Part shown: positions 17,657 to 26,480 of the stretch, piece by piece
How positions within the stretch are numbered: position 1 is the first letter of the stretch
How the letters are laid out: each line of letters begins with the position of its first letter
Assembly: GCA_001970955.1 (NCBI GenBank)
Contig: MPUH01000524.1
Span: 1-48,218, forward strand
From: Stentor coeruleus
Lineage: Eukaryota; Ciliophora; Heterotrichea; Heterotrichida; Stentoridae
Reading direction: 5' to 3'
Length of the DNA: 48,218 nt
The notes under the pieces: generated by a model
Database searches by the model: none
What the model was told of the DNA's origin: nothing
Seen by the model: the letters and a program-made list of their open reading frames with translations, nothing else
Position numbers and translations under genes: made by a program

Positions 17657-19483
17657 ATGACATCAGAAAAGAATAAAGGCTCAGGGAACACCTATCTCAT
17701 TAAAAAAATAAGTGAAAATGGTTATCCCATAGTTAAAGGTCCAGAATATTGCAACGAAGTTAACTGGAATACTTTTCGTGATCAGAAACTTAATATCATA
17801 CCTGAATATTGTCTCTACATGTACATAAGTAAAAAATTTATTTATAACAGTGAATTAAAAGCATTTGAAGCCAAAACAAATTTTGAACCTTATTCAAAAC
17901 TCTTCTTAGAAGAACTTAAAACTTTGAATTCACGAGTACCATTTGAAAAAACATTGATTTCAAAATACCCTGACTTTGAAGGTGGCTTTGTGTCTAATTG
18001 TTATTTCTGTAATCTAGAGTCATCATTAATGCTAGGGCTTTTTGACTGTTTGCTTAGAAGTAAATATAACAAAGAATTATTAGAAAAGTTAGAACTTACA
18101 GGGAGTAGGGCGATATTTAATAATCATTTCAAGTCAATTTATGAGTTTTTAATCAGTTCTAATAATACTACAAGAGATTTCAAAATTCGCTTAGCTAAAA
18201 GACTGTCTAAATATAGTTTAAAAGAGCCGAGCATGGTACAATGCTTCTCAGACGATTTTAATGTTGGAGTTGTAGTATATTATTATCATAAAAAAAGTGC
18301 GAAATATAAAAAGTTCATGATTCTTCCTCAATACCCGGAAATCACTCCTGTTCCTTTGATTCAGCTAATAAAATATAGTAGATATACTTGTGTATTTTAC
18401 TCAGAACTTCAAAATCAATTAGATGGGTTTAATGAAATTGGAACACTTGAGAAATCATCAGAAAGTGAGTCTATTCCTTTTTCATTTTACACTGCAGAGA
18501 ATCAAGATACATATAATGAAAATCATCACATTGACACTATAGGAAACTTATGCAAACTGGTTAATGAGATATCTAAAGAAAAAAAAGACAAGATAAAAAT
18601 TATAAACATTTTTGACAGTATTTCCAAGACTTTAGAAGATGAATCTAATAAATCAGAAACATTTAAAGATTCCTTAAAAACCCTTAAACAAGCACGTGAA
18701 TCTTTGAATAAAGTTTTGATGATTATAGATGAAGAAAATGATAAATCAAGTAAAGTGATAGCTATGAAAAATCCTAGTCAAAAAAAATCTATAAAAAAAA
18801 GTTTATCGGTTTATGATACAGATAGTGTGGCTAATGCTTCTAGATTCCCTAGACTTTTAGATAATGGCTTGCCTATTAGCTCATCACCGAAATATGATTA
18901 TAATTTCAGCTTGCAGGGATCTAAACAGTATTTTACTCCTAATTCTCCATTAAGCAGTTCAAATAGTCAATTTTATATAAATTCCAGTGCAAACATTCCT
19001 GTTAGTAATTATGAACAGTTGCCAGAAATTAATTATAGAATAAACCCTATTGGTTCAGCTTTTAATGGGCTTGCTTCACCTGCTAACTATCAATATGATC
19101 AAAGGAAAAATTTACTAAATCAAAATCTAATTAAAAATGATCCTTCAGCCCCAAATATCTTATCAAGTAATCCTCTTGGATTAACATCGTCTAATAAAAA
19201 AGAAACTTGTCTAAGTTGCAATCAAAAAAAAATATGCTTTACAATTCATAATAACTGCAAAATGTGTCAGGGATGCATAATATCTATTTTTCATTCAGAT
19301 AAGCCAAAATGCTATGTTTGTGGACACAGGGTTGAGGGTTTAAAAAAGACTGTTTTTATTAAGTTAACATTTTCATGTGAATCCTGCAAAAATATCTTGA
19401 AAAATCCTGAGTTAAATAGTTGCGGATGTGTCCTTTGTGCTGGGTGTAAAATTAGTCAGCATCTTTGCCCAGAAAAAAATTAG
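17657..19483 (+). CDS. RING-type zinc protein with a possible degenerate OTU (otubain-like) domain
   Basis: A 608-residue protein. The C-terminus has two Cys clusters. Residues 518-556 (CLSC...CFTIHNNCKMCQGC...CYVC) fit a RING. Residues 573-605 (CESC...CGCVLCAGC...C) look like a second treble-clef module. Residues 110-250 may be a peptidase C65/OTU fold: NCYF at 114-117 sits where otubains have the catalytic DGNC(F/Y), and IQLIKYSRYTCVFYS (235-249) sits where they have I.LL...HYDILY. If so, the His is replaced by Arg and the Asp-Gly before Cys is missing, so it would be inactive or altered. Residues 370-515 are Ser/Asn-rich and disordered. The RING call is fairly safe. The OTU call is weak and rests on pattern only. 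Confidence 0.6.
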   Translation: MTSEKNKGSGNTYLIKKISENGYPIVKGPEYCNEVNWNTFRDQKLNIIPEYCLYMYISKKFIYNSELKAFEAKTNFEPYSKLFLEELKTLNSRVPFEKTLISKYPDFEGGFVSNCYFCNLESSLMLGLFDCLLRSKYNKELLEKLELTGSRAIFNNHFKSIYEFLISSNNTTRDFKIRLAKRLSKYSLKEPSMVQCFSDDFNVGVVVYYYHKKSAKYKKFMILPQYPEITPVPLIQLIKYSRYTCVFYSELQNQLDGFNEIGTLEKSSESESIPFSFYTAENQDTYNENHHIDTIGNLCKLVNEISKEKKDKIKIINIFDSISKTLEDESNKSETFKDSLKTLKQARESLNKVLMIIDEENDKSSKVIAMKNPSQKKSIKKSLSVYDTDSVANASRFPRLLDNGLPISSSPKYDYNFSLQGSKQYFTPNSPLSSSNSQFYINSSANIPVSNYEQLPEINYRINPIGSAFNGLASPANYQYDQRKNLLNQNLIKNDPSAPNILSSNPLGLTSSNKKETCLSCNQKKICFTIHNNCKMCQGCIISIFHSDKPKCYVCGHRVEGLKKTVFIKLTFSCESCKNILKNPELNSCGCVLCAGCKISQHLCPEKN

Positions 19484-19729
19484 CTTTTTTTAGAATAGTT
19501 ATCATAGTTTTTATTAAAAACTGAATAAATTCATTAAGGTTTTTTTGTCAGTCTAAATAATTTGAGTTTATAATTCTTTTATTAACTTTATAAAACTAAA
19601 AAAGATTAAAAGACTTTAGGATCATATAATAAGCGGAATCCTTACAATATCATAATACATTTCTGTCATTTTTACAACTTTAAAGCATTTACTTTTAGAT
19701 AAAAATTAATTTTAAAGGCTTATTATAAT

Positions 19730-19942
19730 ATGGATAACATAGAAAGACTCGAAGAGCTTGAAGATAAAATGATCAGTGTTATTGATAACATGGGAGAAAT
19801 GATGAAGCTTATTGCTATGGAACTTAAACAAGAGAAAGTAAAAAATAGCATTATTGACTGCTTGACTAGTAATATCGAACAAATCCAAAACATAGGTGAT
19901 GAGTTAAATTATATTATTGAAGAACTTCCAGGCAATATGTGA
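19730..19942 (+). CDS. Small helical protein, possibly Mediator subunit 11-like
   Basis: A 70-residue acidic, all-helical protein (MDNIERLEELEDKMISVIDN at the start) with regular heptads. The pattern RL..LE..M..VI...G..M...A.ELK.EK vaguely resembles the N-terminal helix pair of Mediator subunit 11, which is also small and pairs with Med22. Alternatives are a prefoldin-like or other four-helix-bundle partner. The frame ends in TGA (19940-19942), with a TAA seven codons later in the same frame. This TGA is evidence that TGA is a real stop here. No 15-nt intron that would extend the frame was found. Confidence 0.5.
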   Translation: MDNIERLEELEDKMISVIDNMGEMMKLIAMELKQEKVKNSIIDCLTSNIEQIQNIGDELNYIIEELPGNM

Positions 19943-20222
19943 GCACAAGTAAAAAATGAGTAAATTAGCAATTAATTAGACTAATAACTTTTACACACCC
20001 ATCAGAAAAAATTCACATTAATTTTATAGTTTCTTACAATCTTATTCTTTTATCAGAGTATTCACATACTATTCAGCTTGCATAAGTTGAAGATTGCATT
20101 CTTTTCTTTATCGTAGCATTTATTTTATCATTAGAAAATTTAAGTTTATTACAAAATAAACACATTTTCCTCTTACAACTATAAAATTACAATAAATACA
20201 TATGAATATTACCTTATTGTAA

Positions 20223-21047
20223 ATGGATATTGTTTTATCAATAGGCTTAAGCATTATATCCTTCTTCTGTGGTTTGACAACTCAAAGGTGTAAAAAAAAT
20301 AACACCCTTCTACCAATAGTGATTTTATGTACTCTCGGTTATGCCCAAGGTTATATTTTCAAGCATTTTATAAGTGACAAAAAAATAACATATATTCTAT
20401 CAGCATGCTTACTTATTTCTAATATATTTGGTAGAAACCTTCAAATGATAGGGCTTACAGGTGGAATAGCATCAGGTAAAAGTACTGTAATAAATATCAT
20501 TAAAGAAAATTTCAAAAACATTGGGATAATAGACTGTGATGCTATAGCAAAAGAAGTCGTAAATCCAGATAAAAGAGCTTATCGAGCTATAGTAAAAACA
20601 TTTGGTAAAGAAATTCTTTTACCTTCAGGAGAAATTAATAGAGATAAACTTGGAAGCTTAATATTTTCAGATAAAAATGCAAGAGGAAAACTTAATAGAA
20701 TTATACAACCGTATATATTTTTAGAGATTATTAAAAGAGTTCTTGGATTTAGAATCAAAGGTGTAAATAATGTTGTACTTGATGCACCTTTGCTGTTTGA
20801 GTCTAAAATATTAGCTTATTTTTGCTGTCCTATTGTTACGGTGTATGTGAAAAATAACGATCTTTGGCTTGAGAGATTGTGTAAAAGGGATTCTATTAAT
20901 GCTCAGAAGGCACAAGAAAAAATTTCATGCCAAATGCCTATTGAGCAGAAAATACAAAAAAGTGATGTAGTTGTTGAAAACTCTGGGACTTTGTCGCAGT
21001 TAGAAGCAAGGTTAGTGACTGTTTTTGAGAAGATTAATAGCAAATAA
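20223..21047 (+). CDS. DCAKD: Dephospho-CoA kinase with N-terminal membrane helices
   Basis: A 274-residue protein whose residues 75-270 are a dephospho-CoA kinase, the last step of coenzyme A synthesis (ATP-dependent phosphorylation of the 3'-hydroxyl of dephospho-CoA). The P-loop is GLTGGIASGKST (77-88). Other family motifs are IIDCDAIAKEVV, G.EIL...GEINRDKLGSLIF, VVLDAPLLFES and ERLCKRDSIN..KAQEKISCQMP. The first 70 residues contain two or three hydrophobic segments (about 3-19, 28-45 and 55-69). The kinase is therefore probably membrane-anchored, for example on mitochondria as is human DCAKD (location inferred). A shorter start at Met75 (MIGLTGG) would give the bare kinase, but the upstream frame is open and hydrophobic, so the long form is preferred. 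Confidence 0.92.
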   Translation: MDIVLSIGLSIISFFCGLTTQRCKKNNTLLPIVILCTLGYAQGYIFKHFISDKKITYILSACLLISNIFGRNLQMIGLTGGIASGKSTVINIIKENFKNIGIIDCDAIAKEVVNPDKRAYRAIVKTFGKEILLPSGEINRDKLGSLIFSDKNARGKLNRIIQPYIFLEIIKRVLGFRIKGVNNVVLDAPLLFESKILAYFCCPIVTVYVKNNDLWLERLCKRDSINAQKAQEKISCQMPIEQKIQKSDVVVENSGTLSQLEARLVTVFEKINSK

Positions 21048-21351
21048 ATTTATAATAAGAAATAGCCAACGTAANGGTTTATAATAAGAAATAACCAACG
21101 TAATTATTGCTAAGATTAATAATTTTTTATGATTTTTCAAACTGCATCGATTTATAACACTTATACAAATTATTTAATATTAAACATATAAAATACAATA
21201 AAACAAGGTAGCATAAGATAAAAGAAACTATTAAACTAAAAAATTTTAGTTTATTATATATAAAGTGAGTATATTTTAGTAATTATTAAAGCATAATAGT
21301 TATTCTTTAAAAATATTTTTTACTCAATGCTATTAAATTGCTTAAATAGTA
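21048..21351. other. Intergenic sequence with duplicated join, no gene seen
   Basis: Convergent region between dephospho-CoA kinase and a minus-strand membrane protein. Besides the small duplication at 21049-21103, only AT-rich sequence is visible. Confidence 0.5.
21049..21103. repeat. Duplicated contig-end overlap around N 21075
   Basis: A 26-nt block (TTTATAATAAGAAATAGCCA...) at 21049-21074 recurs at 21078-21103 with one substitution. A single N and two G bases lie between. Confidence 0.8.
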
Positions 21352-21870
21352 TTAAAAATATAAGTCCGTATAATTTTGGTACCTTGTCCTTATATATCCC
21401 CAAAGAGTCTGAATAATGATAGATAGTAAATAAATAGTTATAAGAGCTGAAAACACTACAGATACAATAATAAGTGCAATAAAACCTGCAGGACTTAAAT
21501 AAGGATAATAATCAACACAACTATCTTGTTCTGAATTGCAACATCCTAAAAACCAACTATAATATCCTATTGCTACAAAGGTCCAAGTCAAATACACTGG
21601 ACCCATTAGATATAAGAAGCATAAAAGAAGCTTATAAAACTCTGGTATTATAAGCACTATCATTAAAAATCCTAAAGACGTTAACCAAATAATATTCTGT
21701 GAAAGCAACCATAGCTCAAGAGTAAATATTTCATCACAAGCTGTATCTTCTTGAATATCATCTAATGAGTACCAATTCGAAAGATATAAGTAGATTTGAT
21801 AACCATAATATGCCATGGCAAGTAGAGTAATCACTCCACCAAATATCCGAATCTTTTTGTTCGAATCCAT
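21352..21870 (-). CDS. Multi-pass membrane protein, unknown family
   Basis: A 172-residue protein with four predicted membrane segments near 9-29, 55-76, 79-105 and 127-155. Between the first two is an acidic, Cys-containing loop (DDIQEDTACDEIF). Between the third and fourth is a Cys-rich loop (FLGCCNSEQDSCVDYYPYL). If the loops face outside, the cysteines could form disulphides, giving a tetraspan-like outline. It lacks the CCG motif of true tetraspanins. The C-terminus is short, with RTRYQNYTDLYF resembling a Tyr-based sorting signal. ATG at 21868-21870. Function unknown. Confidence 0.65.
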   Translation of the reverse strand: MDSNKKIRIFGGVITLLAMAYYGYQIYLYLSNWYSLDDIQEDTACDEIFTLELWLLSQNIIWLTSLGFLMIVLIIPEFYKLLLCFLYLMGPVYLTWTFVAIGYYSWFLGCCNSEQDSCVDYYPYLSPAGFIALIIVSVVFSALITIYLLSIIIQTLWGYIRTRYQNYTDLYF

Positions 21871-22124
21871 ACCCGTTTTATAAAAATGGTATTAGTATTC
21901 ACTATCAACTGATAAGATGATAAATTGGTTTAAAATGTTTATTATTAGGTATCATAGAAAAAAAAAGCTTCCTTTAATTTATAAATATTTTGAATAACTT
22001 TTACGGAGACATATTTGTTTTGTATATTTTACAATTTTTGACAATTAGTTTTTAAGCTAAGAAATGCTATTTTTGATAAGTTGGTTATGAGTATAGGCAT
22101 TTATAAAATTAAGTGAGAGGTTTG

Positions 22125-22373
22125 CTATTTTAGATGCTTTGAAAATACTTTGATAACTTCTTCACATATTTCAAAGATATCTAGTTCATCCTCAGCAAAT
22201 TTACTTGCAAAGATTCTTCAACATCAACAAGTAACTCTATAATATTCAAAGGTTAAGCCAATTTCTTTAAATCTTGTCGTATCATTTAACTTAGCATATG
22301 AAACTTTTGGATATTTCACCAGATGTTTATTGAGGCAGGCACCCTTTCTTCTGATGTGAATTTCCGCAGCAGC
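22125..22373 (-). pseudogene. Decayed coding-like frame, unknown origin
   Basis: Reading minus from 22373, the frame stays open for 82 codons to TAG at 22125-22127 except for two TGA codons one codon apart (22224-22226 and 22218-22220). The product has protein-like composition: NKHLVKYPKVSYAKLNDTT, then RFKEIGLTFEYYRVTC, the two TGA codons around a Cys, and RIFASKFAEDELDIFEICEE. The wording ..EIGL..YYRVTC.C.RIF recalls the ALGL.RYCCRR segment of RNA polymerase subunit RPB10, but the N-terminal CxxC part is missing, so this is only a hint. No 15-nt intron removes the stops, and there is no ATG. Confidence 0.35.
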
Positions 22374-22694
22374 CTAATAAACATTATAAACCAATATGTT
22401 TATGATAAGATAAATTATTCAGAGCAGAGTAAATATATTGATTAGATGAATTTTCCTGTGTTAAATACATAGACTCACATAAATAGCTTGAAGGCTTATG
22501 AACTAACAGGGATAAGTAGAGATTGTCATTATATATAAATAGAAATTTATATAATTTTTTATTCGAAAAGTGATATTTTGAAAGTTTTATGGATAGCAAT
22601 TTTCCCGAAATTTCTTGTTTAGAAAGCTTAAGTATATAGAACGGATTAATTATATGATAATTTTATTTGCTGAAGAAAATCGAATTTCGTTCGA

Positions 22695-22845
22695 TTTGTT
22701 TTAAATTTGGGACGATTGAGCTAAAAATAAGCTTATGAATTTAATTAGATAATAAAANATTGAAAATTCAATTATCCAAAAATTTGTTTTAAATTTGGGA
22801 CGATTGAGCTAAAAATAAGCTTATGAATTTAATTAGATAATAAAA
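22695..22845. repeat. Duplicated contig-end overlap around N 22758
   Basis: A 63-nt block at 22695-22757 recurs at 22783-22845. Between them are a single N and a 24-nt piece (22759-22782). Confidence 0.85.
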
Positions 22846-23066
22846 ATGAAAGAATAATATAAATCATAATTATTAGTTAAAAATGTATAAGAAACTATTG
22901 TAATCGTCCTTAAGTAGTTTTTATATAAACTATTTTTCTTGAGTTACCTATTAGAATTCATTATTTTTATTATTTATCGTTTTATTCAAAATTATTTATA
23001 GGATTTTTGCTATTAATTAGATTTAAAGGTGCAATATGTAAAATAGGTTGATATTATATAAATTAG

Positions 23067-24260
23067 ATGGAAAGCAATCAAGAAACAGAAAATCAAAAAT
23101 GGATTAAAACCTCATTGAAATACGGAGTTCCTTCAGCTATTGTTTACTCTTTATGCTGCTATTACATAATTCTATGGGCACTACTTGATTTCCCTTTGGT
23201 TGTAATATTAGGGCTTATTCTTTTTTATAAGCTTTTAATTTTACCAAAATCTTATCAATATTCAAAAACCTATACTTCTGAAAAGCTAATATTCGCTGAT
23301 TCGTTATTCAAAATATTGTTTATTGTAATGTTAATCCCGGCAAACTATCATCATATAAGACTTGTCTATGCTGGTATTCCTCTATATGTTTCATGCATTT
23401 ACCTTACATTTATAACATATAAAACTCAATCAAACTATGCAGTATGCTTACATATATTAAAAATTATCATACAATGGTGTTTCTCAGTATCTTTTATTTG
23501 TTTATCATTAAGATTTGATAATATTATAAACTGGTCTTGGCTATATCTAATCTGGCCTTTATGGCTGTTAATTGTATTAGCATTTATTTCTGCTTTTTTT
23601 TATATAGTTTTTATATTGGTGCTATGGGTAAAGGAAAAAGTTAATATTTTATGCCCATTATGGTTTTTTGCGACAATTTTTGGAATATCTTTTTCAATGA
23701 GCATATTTTTTATTGGATTTTCTTATTTTTTAGATGAAAAATCTCCAAGTGTGCTGATTATGGGAAGCATACTTTTAGGTGGTTTTTTGCTACTTTTTGG
23801 TATCTCAATAGTGCTTTTATATAAAAGAATAGCGTATATTTTATTTAGTGAATGGTTGATGAATATATTTAGCCCAAATCCTGAACCTCAAGAATCAAAT
23901 CAACAAAGACAACAGTCGTCAATAAAAAAGCATCTCAAAACCTTTCATTCATCTCTTTTCCTCTCAAGAATCTCATCAACATTTTATAAGACTGTTAAAA
24001 AAAGGCCTCAAAAAGTCCCTCAAAAAGAGGCTGAAAATAATAATTCTGTAAAAGAATGCCTTATTTGCTGTGCTGATGAATCTGATGGTGTTATAATGCC
24101 TTGTGGCCATTCAGGAATTTGTTACAATTGTGGGTTAAAGCTCCTTGAAGATGGGAAAGACTGTCATATTTGCAGGAAAAAAATTGAAAGCATTTTGAAA
24201 GTTGATAAGAAAGAAAGCAAAGTTATTATAGCAACTGAAGTCGAAAATGAGCAAGGTTAA
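23067..24260 (+). CDS. Multi-pass membrane RING-finger protein (probable E3 ligase)
   Basis: A 397-residue protein. Residues 20-260 are strongly hydrophobic and contain about seven membrane segments. Residues 265-325 are a polar, basic cytosolic stretch (PEPQESNQQRQQSS, KKRPQKVPQKEAE). Residues 330-372 are a RING of the IAP/MUL1 type: CLIC...MPCGHSGICYNC...CHICRKKI, with all eight zinc ligands present. A polytopic membrane anchor plus a C-terminal RING implies a ubiquitin ligase acting at an organelle or plasma membrane on neighbouring membrane proteins (inference). The best-known partner pattern, C-terminal RING with the ICYNC core, is shared with many protist membrane ligases. I cannot name an orthologue. 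Confidence 0.85.
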   Translation: MESNQETENQKWIKTSLKYGVPSAIVYSLCCYYIILWALLDFPLVVILGLILFYKLLILPKSYQYSKTYTSEKLIFADSLFKILFIVMLIPANYHHIRLVYAGIPLYVSCIYLTFITYKTQSNYAVCLHILKIIIQWCFSVSFICLSLRFDNIINWSWLYLIWPLWLLIVLAFISAFFYIVFILVLWVKEKVNILCPLWFFATIFGISFSMSIFFIGFSYFLDEKSPSVLIMGSILLGGFLLLFGISIVLLYKRIAYILFSEWLMNIFSPNPEPQESNQQRQQSSIKKHLKTFHSSLFLSRISSTFYKTVKKRPQKVPQKEAENNNSVKECLICCADESDGVIMPCGHSGICYNCGLKLLEDGKDCHICRKKIESILKVDKKESKVIIATEVENEQG

Positions 24261-24911
24261 CTAATAAGAATTTAGTTTTATTAAAAAAATCTATGGTAAA
24301 TTAAGTTTAATTGCAATTAAAATAAAGGTGAAATTATGAACTTGATAGAAAATATCTTTGTAAATTGTGAGGGGATACAATTAATGCTAGATGTGATTAG
24401 TAGTTAAATAAGACATTAATGAAAATTAGTTTATTTGTTTGCGATGATTAGATAAATAAAAGATGTTTTATTATAAGAAATTTAAATATACTGAATTCGA
24501 AGGTTTGCAGATTTTAGATATGCCATACAAATAAAAAATACATTATATTTCGAATACCTTTTAATCATACTTAACTGTTATAATACTCTTAAAATTTGCA
24601 TTAGATAACCCTCAATTACCCACAAGTAAAAATTATCACAATCTTATTAGCATATACACAAAATAATTTAAGTCTTGATTTAAAAGTCCCATTTTCCCTT
24701 GAAGTTTATCTTTTTTAATCATTCTAAAAATTTTATCATAACAGTAAATAAATTTTAAAGAAATAATTTATTTCAAATCAAAACATTCAGCAAATACCCT
24801 TCAATCTTTATCCTAAACCTACACAATCTACTTAGTGAGCATAAAAATCACTCATTCAACTTCCCATTGAAAAAAACTAAAAACTATATATATTAATTAC
24901 ATACCAAAGTG
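24261..24911. other. Convergent intergenic region, no gene seen
   Basis: T/G-rich in the first half (after the plus-strand RING gene) and C/A-rich in the second (after the minus-strand homeodomain gene), as expected between two converging 3' ends. No open frame of interest. Confidence 0.5.
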
Positions 24912-25361
24912 CTAAAACACTAAATGCGTGGGGATAATAGAGTTCATAGAAATCATGAATTCCTTGTAAGACTGTTGCAGAGTCACCATTTCAAGATCCA
25001 GCTTTGATGGAGGCATAATTTCTGTGCATTCCAATTCTTTGATGTTAAACTGTATAGCCTGTTTTCTAAGTTTTTTTTTGTAATCCCATCCCCATTTGTA
25101 TACCTGTGCTTCACTTAACCCAGTTTTTTCAACAAGAAAAAGTACTTGTTCCTTTGTCCAGCTTGAGTTTTTATTAAACTCGTCAATCAAAACTTTGACT
25201 TGGTTAGTATTTTTACGCTTCCTTTGCCACTTCTTTTTCTTCAAAGAATGAGTAGTGGATGCTGAGTTTATTATATCAGAATATTGATTTTGGTTTCTTT
25301 TGCAGTCTTTCGATGAATGCTCTTTTGGTTTTGTCACTTGAATATCAGGGCGGGCTTTCAT
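24912..25361 (-). CDS. Homeodomain-like DNA-binding protein
   Basis: A 149-residue protein. I start at ATG 25359-25361 (MKARPDIQ) because the frame upstream lacks an ATG. Residues about 42-101 form a homeodomain-like unit. A basic arm (KKKKWQRKRK) is followed by helix 1 (QVKVLIDEFNKN), helix 2 (TKEQVLFLVEKTG) and recognition helix 3 (SEAQVYKWGWDYKKKLRK, 83-100). The Trp at homeodomain position 48 is present, F49 is Gly, W50 is kept as in KN/TALE-related protist forms, and the nearly invariant Asn51 is Asp (residue 93). Position 53 is Lys. Helix-turn-helix geometry therefore looks intact, but DNA contacts may differ. The remaining 45 C-terminal residues are helical. It may be a nuclear regulator. 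A Myb/SANT domain is the alternative. Confidence 0.65.
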   Translation of the reverse strand: MKARPDIQVTKPKEHSSKDCKRNQNQYSDIINSASTTHSLKKKKWQRKRKNTNQVKVLIDEFNKNSSWTKEQVLFLVEKTGLSEAQVYKWGWDYKKKLRKQAIQFNIKELECTEIMPPSKLDLEMVTLQQSYKEFMISMNSIIPTHLVF

Positions 25362-25373
25362 AGTAAAGTGCAA

Positions 25374-26480
25374 AAATAATGTAATGTGAGTAACAAAATT
25401 AATTCAAAAATGGGTCAGATTTAGGAAAATTATGAGCTTTATGAATTGTTTTTAATTGTGGGTTTTGGTGGAAGTTTATGATGAAAAACCATAGTTTAGT
25501 TTTTTATTGATTTGTTTTTGGTAAGAAATAGTTTAAGTTTATGACAATTTTGTGAATATATTTTGTATTTAATAGCAGAAGGATTTGTGGTTGATGATTA
25601 TTGATTATGGTTTCTAATTTGTTAATTTTTGAAAGTATTGTATTGATATTTGAATTTAAGTAGAAGAAGTATTAAGATTGTTATTGAAATTTTTAGATAT
25701 GTCAATGCTATTGAATTTTTATTAGGTTATTAGTTTGAAGGCTTGCTGAAGGTAGTTTGATAAGTTTCTATGAGGCTGAGGGAGTTTAAAAATTAACGCT
25801 AATTTTAGATAAGTGACAAAAGTGGGAAAAAAGTTATTGAAAGTCCCAATATTTTTCCAGATTAGGGAAATTGAAAGGAGGCTTGATTCATCTTTTTCGA
25901 TTTGAATTGGGTATGATTCCTTCAAGCTAAAATAATAAAAAATTAAGTTCAGTAAAATATGTATGGCGAAAAAATATTATAATTAATAGTACTTCTTGCG
26001 CCTTAAGAGTAAGATACTGCTGCTTGATTGTTGAAGAATTTAAAATTCTTCAGGGAATACTATGATTTCTACAGTGATTTACAATGAATTAGGAGCATTA
26101 TTATAAAATTCACTTCACAATAATTTGCACATAATATTCGCTGGTTTTTATTACATTATCAGCTATTTACTTAACTAAAATTTCTATAAATCTATATCAA
26201 TCAACTAATTTATATGATTAATACCAAATAATAAAATTTAAAACTCTAACAACTACAAAGTTATAATAACATCCTATTACAAAAATTCTCAACATCTCCA
26301 AATTAAAATAACATTAACTCTTTTTACTATAAATTTTTGTATTATAAATCATTACTAACCATATCCTAAAAATAGCACAAAAAACTTTTCCTTTAAATAA
26401 AATAAACCAAGTATATCAAGTACTAAAACCCCATAACTAAAAATTAAATTCTAAAATACTATCTAAAAAAATAATATAAT
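25374..26480. other. 1.1-kb divergent intergenic region, no supported gene
   Basis: Upstream of both the homeodomain gene (minus) and the carboxypeptidase gene (plus). Contains a 67-codon minus-strand open frame without an ATG (25722-25925), judged unsupported, and a small perfect palindrome GAAGAATTTAAAATTCTTC near 26033. No promoter element could be fixed. Confidence 0.45.

Larger units (their letters stand above)
21871..23066. other. 1.2-kb gene-poor region with a decayed frame and a duplicated join
   Basis: Holds a minus-strand coding-like stretch broken by two TGA codons (22125-22373), an ATG-less open frame (22384-22599, minus) and the duplicated join around N 22758. I see no intact gene. 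Confidence 0.5.

Noticed and set aside
25722-25925. 67-codon minus-strand frame with fairly protein-like sequence (SLLSISLIWKNIGTFNNFF)
   Set aside because: No ATG, no 15-nt intron upstream that would supply one, and no family similarity.
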